The notes below the pieces were generated by a model, which worked only from the letters and a program-made list of their open reading frames with translations, ran no database searches and had not been told where the DNA came from. 64,000 bases of DNA from Lewinella sp. W8 (GTDB lineage Bacteria; Bacteroidota; Bacteroidia; Chitinophagales; Saprospiraceae): assembly GCF_004375085.3 (NCBI RefSeq), contig NZ_SNAQ03000011.1, positions 1-64,000 of the forward strand. Direction: 5' to 3'. Below, in pieces: positions 17,317-25,266 of this stretch. The first letter of the stretch is position 1. Each line of letters opens with the position of its first letter. The position numbers and the translations under genes are program-made.

Positions 17317-17454
17317 GGAGAATGCGGGGTTTAATGGTTGCGGGGAAGTGGGAAAGATACTACCCGAATGCATACGTTAAAAGGCAAATAATAGTTCGAG
17401 GGCGACGGCGCGCGGGTGCCGTGTTATTTGGTTATGCAGAGACAGGCATGCAGC

Positions 17455-17478
17455 AGAGACAAGGCATGCCTTGTCTCT
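17455..17478. repeat. Perfect 24-bp palindrome with GGCATGCC core
   Basis: The left half is AGAGACAAGGCA and the right half is its exact reverse complement. The core CAAGGCATGCCTTG is shared with the central palindrome of the two 144-bp elements at 27568-27595 and 52544-52571. The rest of 17317-17661 holds a short GC-rich repeat at about 17405-17431 and no gene. Confidence 0.7.
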
Positions 17479-17661
17479 ACCGCACCCGATGACACAGCAC
17501 CTGCGCAACGACGCCCTATTTAACCACCTCAATCCGCCAAATAGTCTTTTCTTTAGGGAGAAAGTGACTTTAGGCCTCCGGGTGCAACCTGCGGCGGGGC
17601 TACTGCGTTTCTACCCCATCCGGATGCGGATAGTATTGTTTACCCCTAAATATGACGAGCC

Positions 17662-18036
17662 ATGGAATCCAAAAGACAGCGACAGGTAGCCGAGATGATC
17701 AAGCGCAATTTCAGCCTCGTCTTGCAGCAGGAAGGTTCGTACATCTACGGTCCCGAACCCCTGGTGACCGTGACCGAAGTGCACCCCACCCCCGATCTGA
17801 GCCAGGCCAAGATCTACCTCAGCATCTGGAATACCGACAACAAGCAGGCCGTGCTGCTGCAGATGGAAGAGGAACACCAGCGCCTGAAGTCTTCCCTGGC
17901 CTACCGCCTCAAGCGGCACATCCGCCGTATTCCCGCCATCAGCTTCTACATCGACGAAACCCTGGACGAAATGCACCGGGTTGACAACCTCTTCGACCGC
18001 CTCTACCGTGAGGATCAGATGCCGAACGAGGAGTAG
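17662..18036 (+). CDS. rbfA: Ribosome-binding factor A
   Basis: A 124-residue protein of normal family length with the KH-like RbfA fold. It begins RQRQVAEMIKRNFSLVLQ, has the strand VTVTEVHPTPDLSQAKIYLSI and the helix KSSLAYRLKRHIRRIPAISF, and ends with the typical FYIDETLDEMHRVDNLFDRL. RbfA binds the 30S subunit and helps the late steps of 16S rRNA 5'-end maturation, and is needed for cold adaptation. It stands alone; the next gene, for a rhomboid protease, is 203 bp downstream. ATG at 17662 is the natural start. Confidence 0.93.
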   Translation: MESKRQRQVAEMIKRNFSLVLQQEGSYIYGPEPLVTVTEVHPTPDLSQAKIYLSIWNTDNKQAVLLQMEEEHQRLKSSLAYRLKRHIRRIPAISFYIDETLDEMHRVDNLFDRLYREDQMPNEE

Positions 18037-18239
18037 CGTCTTAGTCTTTTGGTCCGTTAGTCTTTTAGTACTGTAGTTAGTGATCTTGGCTGGCTGATGG
18101 TGGCTTTTTGCCGACGAAGTGCCGTTCTGATGATGGGGTTTAAGCCCATAATTCAGTCGGCTTTTCTCCGGTGGTGGTCGATTGGCCACAACCTAATGCG
18201 CGCCAAAGCGTATTTTAGGGACCGACCAAATCGCTTTCC

Positions 18240-18968
18240 ATGATCAGCAAACGCAACCTCAAAAACGTCGTCGTTTGGCCCCTGGCCATGCTAGCGATCA
18301 TCTGGGCCATTTCCATCATCAACTTCACCGTGATGGGCGGGCAGTGGTCCTACTGGTATTCTCTACACCCACGGGAACTATCTGGGGTTTTCGGCATCTT
18401 CCTTTCGCCCCTTTTCCACGGCGACTGGGCCCACCTGCTGAGTAATTCCTTTCCTTTCCTGACGCTTTCCGGACTGCTGGTCTTCTTCTATCCGCGGCTG
18501 TGGCCGCGGGTCCTGAGCACCCTCTGGATCGGTACGGGTACCCTCGTCTGGCTGCTGGGCCGGGATGTTTATCACATCGGTGCCAGCGGCGTCGTCTACG
18601 CCCTGGCCGCCTTCCTGGCCTTCTCCGGCATTTTCCGCCGCGACTTCCGGGCGGTGGTCGTCTCTCTGGTCGTGCTGTTTTACTACGGCGGCATGGTGGT
18701 AGGCATCCTGCCGGGGCAGGAGGGCATCAGTTGGGAAAGCCACCTACTGGGCCTCGTCATGGGCGCCTTCGGCGGCTGGCTCTTCCGCGGTCAGCTGGAA
18801 GACCACGAAATCGAAACCAAGCGCCGGAACGCGGCGCGCCACCAACCCCGCGAAAAGGAACAGTTCCTCGATCCCGACACCTTCTCCAAAACCCGCCAGG
18901 AACGCCAACAGGAAGCCTTCTGGGAAAGGATGCGGAAGGTGAGTGAGCGGGAGAAGCTGGATCGTTAG
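18240..18968 (+). CDS. Rhomboid-family intramembrane serine protease
   Basis: A 242-residue protein with six predicted membrane helices between residues 12 and 185. The conserved SPLFHGDWAHLLSN (HxxxxHxxxN) lies in helix 2. The catalytic Ser116 is in HIGASGVVYA, with His168 in SWESHLLG. The C-terminal 55 residues are cytoplasmic, charged and helical (TKRRNAARHQPREKEQF). Rhomboids cleave within or beside membrane helices of substrate proteins. Both catalytic residues are present, so activity is expected. The substrate is unknown. The 203-bp space upstream holds no gene. Confidence 0.9.
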   Translation: MISKRNLKNVVVWPLAMLAIIWAISIINFTVMGGQWSYWYSLHPRELSGVFGIFLSPLFHGDWAHLLSNSFPFLTLSGLLVFFYPRLWPRVLSTLWIGTGTLVWLLGRDVYHIGASGVVYALAAFLAFSGIFRRDFRAVVVSLVVLFYYGGMVVGILPGQEGISWESHLLGLVMGAFGGWLFRGQLEDHEIETKRRNAARHQPREKEQFLDPDTFSKTRQERQQEAFWERMRKVSEREKLDR

Positions 18969-19030
18969 GGTTCAGGATTTAGGTTTTAGGATCAAGGGTT
19001 TAAGAGGCTAAGGAGAAGGCTGAGACCTAG

Positions 19031-19087
19031 AGAGCCGGAGGCTTGCCCGCCGGGATTTCAAGGCGGGGCCTCGCGATCACGGCCAAA
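19031..19087 (+). repeat. Degenerate copy (R4) of a two-hairpin intergenic repeat
   Basis: Stem GCCCGCC/GGCGGGGC is followed by CCTCGCGATCACGGCCAAAC, matching the tail of copy R2 (CCTCGCGAGCACGGCCAAAC) at 19 of 20 positions. The first hairpin of the family is not preserved. Confidence 0.5.
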
Positions 19088-19097
19088 CCCAACACCA

Positions 19098-19487
19098 ATG
19101 AATTCAAAACTCATCCTGCGCTACCTCCATTTTGGATACTTCCTGTTGCTGTTGTCCGTGCCGATTTCCGCCACTTTCGTGGCCGATGCAACGCACAAGG
19201 AGTGGAGCAATCAGTACGTCTGGAATTTCTTTGACTACGCGACGGTCTTCCTGCCCTGCATGCTAATTTGGGTGGTTGTTCCCTCGCTCACGGGTAAAGT
19301 TGTCCGAAGAATGCTGATGATCCTTTCGTGTATGCTCGCCGGGGCGGCCACAGCATTTTTCGTCACGATGATGGTGTTTCCCCTCCCGATTAGAAACTGG
19401 GACCCCAAGCTGGGCTTCTACCTGATTCCGGGTCTCTTCCTCCTGACCATTTGGCTCACCGTCAAGAATTGGCGGGTGGAAAACTAG
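19098..19487 (+). CDS. Four-helix membrane protein of unknown function
   Basis: A 129-residue protein with hydrophobic segments at about residues 10-28, 48-64, 72-95 and 105-122. No soluble domain or catalytic motif is seen, and no family is recognised. The gene is bracketed by repeat copies: R4 ends 11 bp before its ATG, and R1 begins inside its stop codon region. ATG at 19098 is the only good start. Confidence 0.65.
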   Translation: MNSKLILRYLHFGYFLLLLSVPISATFVADATHKEWSNQYVWNFFDYATVFLPCMLIWVVVPSLTGKVVRRMLMILSCMLAGAATAFFVTMMVFPLPIRNWDPKLGFYLIPGLFLLTIWLTVKNWRVEN

Positions 19488-19563
19488 GGCCCTGGAAGAG
19501 TCCTCCTACTAAAGCGATGTCCTGGCTCGTTCTGCGAACGGGCCAGGACATCGCGGACATCGC
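19487..19563 (+). repeat. Two-hairpin intergenic repeat, copy R1
   Basis: GGGCCC-TGGAA-GAGTCC forms a first small hairpin, then CTCCT. A long second hairpin has its left arm at 19514-19532 and right arm at 19536-19554, a 19-bp stem with one T-G pair and loop TGC. The related R2 is 106 bp further on and R3 lies at 41163-41244. The stretch 19564-19668 between R1 and R2 holds no gene. Confidence 0.75.
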
Positions 19564-19668
19564 CTTTCCCTTGACAAACCTCCTCAATCACAAACGCAAG
19601 CCTTCTAAATTCCAAAACATAAATCCCGAAAACGGGAAAAGGTGAACCCTTAGAATGCAGAAAACCCA

Positions 19669-19746
19669 GGGCCCCGGAGGGGTCCTCCTCCACGAGCGAG
19701 GCCTGCAGTCCGTTCGCAGAACGGCCAGGGCCTCGCGAGCACGGCC
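19669..19746 (+). repeat. Two-hairpin intergenic repeat, copy R2
   Basis: GGGCCC-CGGAG-GGGTCC makes the first hairpin, followed by the same TCCTCCT box. The second hairpin has its left arm at 19696-19715 (GCGAGGCCT...CCGTTC) and right arm at 19719-19736. The tail is GAGCACGGCC. It ends 98 bp before the mqnC start, and no gene lies between. Confidence 0.75.
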
Positions 19747-19844
19747 AAACGGCCTCACCACCAAAAACTTTCATTTTTTACTGAAAGTACACAACCCCAC
19801 CACCCCCTACGCGTTTTCCCCATACCACTACGCAAGTATTAACT

Positions 19845-20987
19845 ATGAATGTAGCCGATCTCCTCGAAAAGGGCCTCAACAAAGAATGGCTTACGGCCGA
19901 AGAAGGGGTGTTCCTCCTGGAAAACGCCGATACGGCGGACCTTATGTACGTGGCCAATCAGCTCCGCTTTCAGGCGGTGCCGGCTAAGGACGTGACCTGG
20001 ATCATCGACCGGAACTCAAACACCACCAACGTCTGCATCGCCAACTGCAAGTTCTGCAACTTCTACCGCCGTCCGGGGCACGAGGAAAGCTACATCACCA
20101 CCATCGAAGAGTACAAGCAGAAGATTGAAGAGACCTTTGCCTTCGGCGGCGAACAGCTGTTGCTGCAGGGCGGGCACCACCCCGATCTGGGCCTCGACTA
20201 CTACTGCAAACTCTTCCGCGAGCTCAAGGAACTCTACCCCAACCTGAAGCTGCACGCCCTCGGGCCGCCGGAAATTGCCCACGTCGCGAAGCTGGAGGGC
20301 ATGAGTCACTACGACGTCCTCAAGGCCCTCCACGAAGCGGGCCTCGACAGCCTGCCCGGTGCGGGAGCCGAGATCCTTAGTGACCGCGTCCGGCGTCTGA
20401 TCAGCAAGGGTAAGTGTGGTGGAGAAGAGTGGCTGGACGTCATGCGCGCCGCCCACCAACTCAACATCACCACCAGCGCCACCATGATGTTTGGCCACAT
20501 CGAAACGAACTGGGAACGGATGGATCACCTGGTGCGCCTGCGGCAGGTACAGAGCGAAAAGCCCGCCGACGCCAAGGGCTTCCTGGCCTTCATCCCCTGG
20601 CCCTTCCAGGACGAAGACACCATCCTGAAGAAGATCAAACGCGCTCGCAACACCGTCACCGGAGACGAATACATCCGCATGATCGCTCTGAGCCGGATCA
20701 TGCTCCCCAATGTCGTCAACATCCAGGCCAGCTGGCTGACGGTCGGTAAGCAGGTCGCCCAGATATGCCTGCACGCCGGGGCGAACGACTTCGGCTCCAT
20801 CATGATCGAAGAGAACGTGGTCTCCGCCGCCGGCGCCCGCTGGCGGTTTACCGCCGACGGCATCCAGGAGGCCATCCGCGAGGCGGGCTTCCGTCCGCAA
20901 CTGCGTACCCAGCAGTACGAATACCGCGACCTCCCGGAAAACATCCGCCAGCAGGAACTGGACCGGGAAACGATGATCGTGGACTAA
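19845..20987 (+). CDS. mqnC: Cyclic dehypoxanthinyl futalosine synthase (radical SAM)
   Basis: A 380-residue radical SAM enzyme. Cys64, Cys68 and Cys71 in CIANCKFCNFYR bind the 4Fe-4S cluster. LQGGHHPDLGLDYY, LPGAGAEIL and TTSATMMFGHIET are family motifs of MqnC. It converts dehypoxanthine futalosine to its cyclic form in the futalosine pathway to menaquinone. No other mqn gene is in the window. The length and all motifs are normal. ATG 19845 is the natural start. Confidence 0.93.
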   Translation: MNVADLLEKGLNKEWLTAEEGVFLLENADTADLMYVANQLRFQAVPAKDVTWIIDRNSNTTNVCIANCKFCNFYRRPGHEESYITTIEEYKQKIEETFAFGGEQLLLQGGHHPDLGLDYYCKLFRELKELYPNLKLHALGPPEIAHVAKLEGMSHYDVLKALHEAGLDSLPGAGAEILSDRVRRLISKGKCGGEEWLDVMRAAHQLNITTSATMMFGHIETNWERMDHLVRLRQVQSEKPADAKGFLAFIPWPFQDEDTILKKIKRARNTVTGDEYIRMIALSRIMLPNVVNIQASWLTVGKQVAQICLHAGANDFGSIMIEENVVSAAGARWRFTADGIQEAIREAGFRPQLRTQQYEYRDLPENIRQQELDRETMIVD

Positions 20988-21098
20988 GCCCAGCGAAATT
21001 TCGCTAGAATTGGTCTATTCGCTCCTGTTCTTAATCGAAGGAATCGCCGTTTTAACGTTTGCTGGTCGGAGGTTTGCGCCCAACCAAACCCAACGACT

Positions 21099-21389
21099 AT
21101 GTCGCATTCCATCATTGACCACACCAACAGCAAGTCATTCTACAGCATGGCCTGGATCGCCTTCGTCCTGGCCACCCTGGGCACCATGGTGGGCATCGTC
21201 CTGCTGCCGGCAACGCTGGCCATCAAGGGCTTCCTGGCCATGGGCTTCCTCTTCACGGTAAGCTCCTGCTTCACCCTCGCCAAGGTTGTCCGCGACCGCC
21301 ACGAGTCTGAGCGCCTCTACAATAAGGTGGAACGAGCCAAGACGGAGAAGTTCCTGAGCGAGACCGAAAACCCCGGAGGAATGCTCTAA
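21099..21389 (+). CDS. YiaA/YiaB-like two-helix inner membrane protein
   Basis: A 96-residue protein with two hydrophobic helices at about residues 17-37 and 42-60, followed by the cytoplasmic VRDRHESERLYNKVERAKTE. The two-helix plus VRDR pattern fits the YiaAB family, whose function is unknown. It follows mqnC after 111 bp. A small GC-rich repeat lies just behind the stop codon. Confidence 0.7.
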   Translation: MSHSIIDHTNSKSFYSMAWIAFVLATLGTMVGIVLLPATLAIKGFLAMGFLFTVSSCFTLAKVVRDRHESERLYNKVERAKTEKFLSETENPGGML

Positions 21390-21424
21390 GTAAGGGCGCA
21401 AGCGCAGGTGCCGTGTCTTTGGGT

Positions 21425-21507
21425 AAGGGATTGAATGATCGAAGGAATGAGGGAATGAATTTCCCTTCCACTATTCCATCCTTCATTCCCTCCATCCTTC
21501 AGTCATT
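21425..21507. repeat. Low-complexity CATTCC/GGAATG stretch
   Basis: GGAATGAGGGAATGAA is followed by its approximate complement TTCATTCCCTCCATCC, so the stretch can fold on itself. A similar CATTCC-rich block is at 26639-26705. It lies just before the dioxygenase gene. Confidence 0.5.
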
Positions 21508-21516
21508 ACCTCTGCT

Positions 21517-22323
21517 ATGGACCTTTCCCTCCTCGACCATCCCTATCCGCTCACCGAAGAGCAGATTCGCTTCTACCGGGAACACCGCTACATCAAGCTC
21601 AAACAAGTGCTGGACGAGGAGACCCTGGCCCACTTCAACGCGGTCATCACCGAGCGGGTCCACCAAATGCGCACCGACGATATCCCCCTGGCGGATCGGG
21701 ATACCTACGGCAAAGCTTTCCTCCAGCTGATGAACCTCTGGCGGGAAGACGAGGAAGTCAAAAAGCTGGTGTTTTCACGCCGGATCGCCGGCATTGCCGC
21801 CGGCCTGATGGAAACGGAGGGTGTTCGTTTATACCACGATCAGGCCCTGTTCAAAGAAGCCGGGGGCGGTATTACCCCCTGGCACGCCGACCAGTACTAC
21901 TGGCCCCTGACCACCGACAAGACCATCACCGCCTGGATTCCACTCCAGGCCACCCCGCTCGAGATGGGCCCCCTGGAATTCAGTGCGGGCAGCCACCGGA
22001 TCGAAGAGGGCCGGGAGCTGGCCATCGGCGACGAGAGCGAGGCCATCCTGACCAAAAAGCTGCGGGTAACCGACTTCCCCCACGTCATCGAACCTTTTGA
22101 CGCCGGAGAAATCAGCTTTCACTCCGGCTGGGTGTTCCACCGGGCTGGCGCCAACGTGACCGACCGCATCCGCAAGGTCATGACGGTGATCTACATGGAC
22201 CGGTCCATGCAACTCAAAGCCCCCGAAAACGACAACCAGCAAAAGGATTGGGAAACCTGGTGCCCCGGTGCCGTAGTGGGGGAGGAGATTGACACGCCGC
22301 TCAATCCCGTACTCTACCCCTAA
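21517..22323 (+). CDS. Phytanoyl-CoA dioxygenase (PhyH)-family protein
   Basis: A 268-residue protein with the PhyH double-stranded beta-helix. The Fe(II) ligands are His123 and Asp125 in WHADQYYWP and His207 in VFHRAG, with basic residues (about Arg216-Lys220) for 2-oxoglutarate. Other family marks are TAWIPLQ and GPLEFSAGSH. It should be a 2-oxoglutarate-dependent oxygenase acting on a small molecule. The substrate cannot be told, because neither neighbour (YiaAB-like, MtfA-like) gives a pathway. All ligands are present. Confidence 0.85.
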   Translation: MDLSLLDHPYPLTEEQIRFYREHRYIKLKQVLDEETLAHFNAVITERVHQMRTDDIPLADRDTYGKAFLQLMNLWREDEEVKKLVFSRRIAGIAAGLMETEGVRLYHDQALFKEAGGGITPWHADQYYWPLTTDKTITAWIPLQATPLEMGPLEFSAGSHRIEEGRELAIGDESEAILTKKLRVTDFPHVIEPFDAGEISFHSGWVFHRAGANVTDRIRKVMTVIYMDRSMQLKAPENDNQQKDWETWCPGAVVGEEIDTPLNPVLYP

Positions 22324-22678
22324 CGCGAAGCGGAGGCCCGTTTTGACAATCAAAGGGCAGGTATTTCACGACCTTGAAGTGTGCCGTCCTGACGTAGTCA
22401 AACGATTCTTTTGAGGGTTGTACCGGTCACCATAACCACCCTAATATTCAACCCGGGCGGAACGGAAAATCCTTTGAGCGATAGAACCCAAATGGCGCTA
22501 TTTCCAAACGAGATTGCCAGCCTACTCCGAAGGAAGTAGGTTTGGTTGCCTTTCGGCGAAAGTCAACTCCATTTTTGGGAGCGGCATTTGTCGTTGGCAA
22601 ACACCAGACCATCCCTAATTTTCGTCCCGGGCACAACGGACCAGCGGTTGCGGACGTTAGGTCCACAAAGCAGATATT
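22324..22678. other. 355-bp non-coding stretch with consecutive hairpins
   Basis: No convincing gene is seen. Two adjacent hairpins are visible: CCTACT/AGTAGG at 22521-22540 and GTTGCCTTTC/GAAAGTCAAC at about 22545-22567. They could belong to a repeat, an untranslated leader or a small RNA. Evidence is weak. Confidence 0.35.
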
Positions 22679-23485
22679 TTGGATCCCGTTCGTGCCATTT
22701 TCTTGGGTTGTGGTTGTTTGGTTGCCCTGGGAGCAGCGCTTACCTGGCAGGGCGACCGCGTGTACTCCGAACTCTTCATCCTGCCGGCCATCGTGGCGGC
22801 GGGCGCCTACAGCCTGGCTCCGCAGCTTCGCTGGTGGCACTGGAAGCGCAATCCGCCCGATCTACCCACCGACCTGGCTCCGCTCCTGGACCGCTTTGAT
22901 CTTTACCGCCGACTGGACCTCGCCGGCAAACGGGAATTTCGCCGCCGCACCTTCCTGCTCCGGGAGGCTACCCACGTCCACGGCCAGGCCATCGAAGAAA
23001 TCCCGGAAGACATCCGGGTAATGGTGGCCGCCTCCGCAGCCACGGTCGGCTTTCACCGCGAAGAGTTTCTGATGGGCGACTTCGAAACCATCATCTTCTA
23101 CCGGCACTACTTCCCCAGTCCCCAGCACGACGTCCTGCACTGTTCCGAACTGCACTACGATGATGGCGCCATCATCTGGACCCTCAACGTCTTCCTGCGC
23201 TCCTGCATCGAACCCCAGAGCTTCCTTCATCTGGGCCTCTACGAATACAGTCGGGCACTGATGCACCTGGAGCCGGAACTCCGCCAAAAAATTGGCCCCG
23301 TCTGTCTCAACTACCCCGCCATCGAAAAACTCACCGGCTTTTCCGAAAAGGCCCTGCTGGAGTTCATCGGCCTCGACGTTCTGGACCTGCCCGCCATCAC
23401 GATGGTCCTCTACCACACCCACCACGAGCTCCTGAAAATTCACCATCCCGAGCTCTTCGGCCAGCTGGAGGAGTTGTTCGCGTAA
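22679..23485 (+). CDS. MtfA-like protein lacking the zinc-peptidase motif
   Basis: 268 residues from TTG 22679; the start is uncertain, since TATTTTG just before it may be a promoter. An N-terminal membrane segment (residues 6-45) is followed by a domain that tracks MtfA: REFRRRTFLLREATHVHG, then IRVMVAASAATVGF, then FETIIFYRHYF, and C-terminal ELLKIHHPELFGQLEELF. Active MtfA proteins have HExxH in the central helix. Here the matching place reads LHLGLYEYSRAL, with no HExxH. The fold is therefore probably kept and catalysis lost. A binding or regulatory role is inferred. Confidence 0.65.
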   Translation: MDPVRAIFLGCGCLVALGAALTWQGDRVYSELFILPAIVAAGAYSLAPQLRWWHWKRNPPDLPTDLAPLLDRFDLYRRLDLAGKREFRRRTFLLREATHVHGQAIEEIPEDIRVMVAASAATVGFHREEFLMGDFETIIFYRHYFPSPQHDVLHCSELHYDDGAIIWTLNVFLRSCIEPQSFLHLGLYEYSRALMHLEPELRQKIGPVCLNYPAIEKLTGFSEKALLEFIGLDVLDLPAITMVLYHTHHELLKIHHPELFGQLEELFA

Positions 23486-23624
23486 TCCGGTTAACGCCCC
23501 ACTTCCGGTAACGGTAGGTTGCGTGTCTCCTTTCGCTCCTGCGCACCAGTAAGTTAGCGGAGAAAGAACCGGTTGAACCAAGGTCCGTGAGCACCGCCAC
23601 TTCTTCGACCTCTGAAATAAAAAG

Positions 23625-23660
23625 CAACGGCCCCGGCGCAAGTATGCGCCGGGGCCGTTG
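23625..23660. terminator. Bidirectional terminator between convergent genes
   Basis: A perfect 15-bp stem, CAACGGCCCCGGCGC (23625-23639) with GCGCCGGGGCCGTTG (23646-23660) and a 6-base loop. A-rich sequence lies before it and TTTGT after it. It lies between the MtfA-like gene and the M48 gene. Confidence 0.9.
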
Positions 23661-23686
23661 TTTGTCTTCGGGCTAAGGACGAGGAT

Positions 23687-25162
23687 TTACTTCCCGCCGG
23701 TTACCGACTTAAAGAGCATCCCTGCGGGCAGGCTCTGACGAAGTTCCATACCGTTGAGGACGGCAAATTCGTTCAGGCGGTCGCTGGGTACTCCGCTGTT
23801 GATCAGGGCCTGCTGGAGGGTCTGACTACGGGGGTTACTCACAATTTTCAGACGCTCGGGCTGGCGGCTGAGCTTATCCTGGTCCCGCAGCTCCTGGAAG
23901 CTACCGATGCAGCCTTCCATATCTCGCTGGTACCGGTTGAAATCCTGGGCCAGGGCCATGCCCAGCAGCATGTAGGTATTGCCGTTGTAGGCGATAAAGC
24001 TGGCCACCACCCGGATGGTCTGGGACTGCCCGGTCTGCTGATCCTGTTGCGTAATGTCGCCCAGTACCGTCGTAGCGGGGTTACCGTTGATGGCGCGGTC
24101 GCTGGAGCTTGCTACCTGCAGGTTGGTCTCCTGGATAAACTGCTGGGCCGTAGCCCGGGTATCGGTCCCCTGCTGCAGGCGCATCTGCATAATGGATTTC
24201 TGATCGGGGCTCACCATTTGTACCATGGTGGGAGAGTTGAACAGCTTCCACTGACGGGGAATCTGGAACATGAACCGCAGTTCGGGGTGGTAGAAGGCAC
24301 CATTTTCCACGAAGCCCTGCTTGGGGTCTTCTCCGTAGATCATCCCGTCGAGCATTCGTAGGTAGCTGTCCCGGTTTACGGAGTAATTCGTTTTCGGGTC
24401 GGCGGCCTGGTACTGCTGCGCCAACTGCCCTACGCGCACCTCGCGGTCAGCGGGGTCGGGGTGGGTACTCAAGAAGGTTGGCACCCGGTTCTCAGAACCT
24501 CCGCTCAGGCGGTCGAGGGTGGAAAAGAATCCCGCCATCTCCCGGGCATCGTAGCCAATTTGGGTGCTGTACTCCACGCCCAGTTTATCCGACTGGCTTT
24601 CGGCGTCACGGCCGAACTTCAGGAAAAGCAGCTGCATGCCCTGCATCAGGCTTTCTCCCTGGCTGGCAATCTCCGGAGAGAGGACCATACCACCAATCAA
24701 ACCGATCTGCGCGAGCGTCTGCTTACTTTGCTGTTGTACGGTGTGCCGGGCAGTTACGTGGCCAATCTCGTGGCCCAGTACGCCAGCAAACTGTGCTTCG
24801 TTGTTGAAGTGCGCCATGATGCCCCGGGTAAAGTAAACGAAGCCTCCCGGAACGGCAAAGGCGTTCACTACCGGTGAATCAACCAGCTTGAAAGACCAGG
24901 GAAGGTTCGGACGATGAGACTCACGGGCCATCGCCATGCCTTTCTCCGTCAGGAACTGCTGCATTTGCGGGTTATCGTATACGCCAAATTCAGCGACCAC
25001 CTGTGGGTCGTAAGACTGCCCCATCTGAATTTCCTGCTGCTCGGAGATGAAGGAAATTTCTTTTTTACCCGTCACTGGGTTGACGGCACAACTCTGAACG
25101 TTGAGCAGCGCAAAGACGGCCACGAGTCCGATGGCCAGTTTATGCTTGAGTATTTTGATCAT
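23687..25162 (-). CDS. M48-family metalloprotease lipoprotein
   Basis: A 491-residue protein with lipobox-like NVQSC (Cys25). The peptidase M48 domain covers about residues 40-260, with zinc motif HEIGH (His131, Glu132, His135) and downstream AESQSDKLG giving the third ligand. The C-terminal part (about 290-490) includes a LysM-like or SPOR-like stretch near the end (PRSQTLQQALINSGVPSD). It resembles BepA/LoiP-type envelope quality-control proteases that process misfolded outer-membrane proteins. It is transcribed alone and ends at the shared terminator at 23625-23660. Confidence 0.85.
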   Translation of the reverse strand: MIKILKHKLAIGLVAVFALLNVQSCAVNPVTGKKEISFISEQQEIQMGQSYDPQVVAEFGVYDNPQMQQFLTEKGMAMARESHRPNLPWSFKLVDSPVVNAFAVPGGFVYFTRGIMAHFNNEAQFAGVLGHEIGHVTARHTVQQQSKQTLAQIGLIGGMVLSPEIASQGESLMQGMQLLFLKFGRDAESQSDKLGVEYSTQIGYDAREMAGFFSTLDRLSGGSENRVPTFLSTHPDPADREVRVGQLAQQYQAADPKTNYSVNRDSYLRMLDGMIYGEDPKQGFVENGAFYHPELRFMFQIPRQWKLFNSPTMVQMVSPDQKSIMQMRLQQGTDTRATAQQFIQETNLQVASSSDRAINGNPATTVLGDITQQDQQTGQSQTIRVVASFIAYNGNTYMLLGMALAQDFNRYQRDMEGCIGSFQELRDQDKLSRQPERLKIVSNPRSQTLQQALINSGVPSDRLNEFAVLNGMELRQSLPAGMLFKSVTGGK

Positions 25163-25266
25163 GCTGGTTGGTTTTTCTTAACTCTTATAAGTGGTTTATC
25201 TACTTCAATGTTCCCTTTCCGGTGGCGTAGCCACCACGGGGAATAAGACGATGAGCCGGCAAAAAG

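Noticed and set aside
16069-17334. Long plus-strand frame of 421 codons
   Set aside because: It is the antisense of porX, whose motifs are complete on the other strand.
22448-22840. 130-codon minus-strand frame
   Set aside because: It overlaps the start of the MtfA-like gene, has a low-complexity composition and matches no family I recognise.
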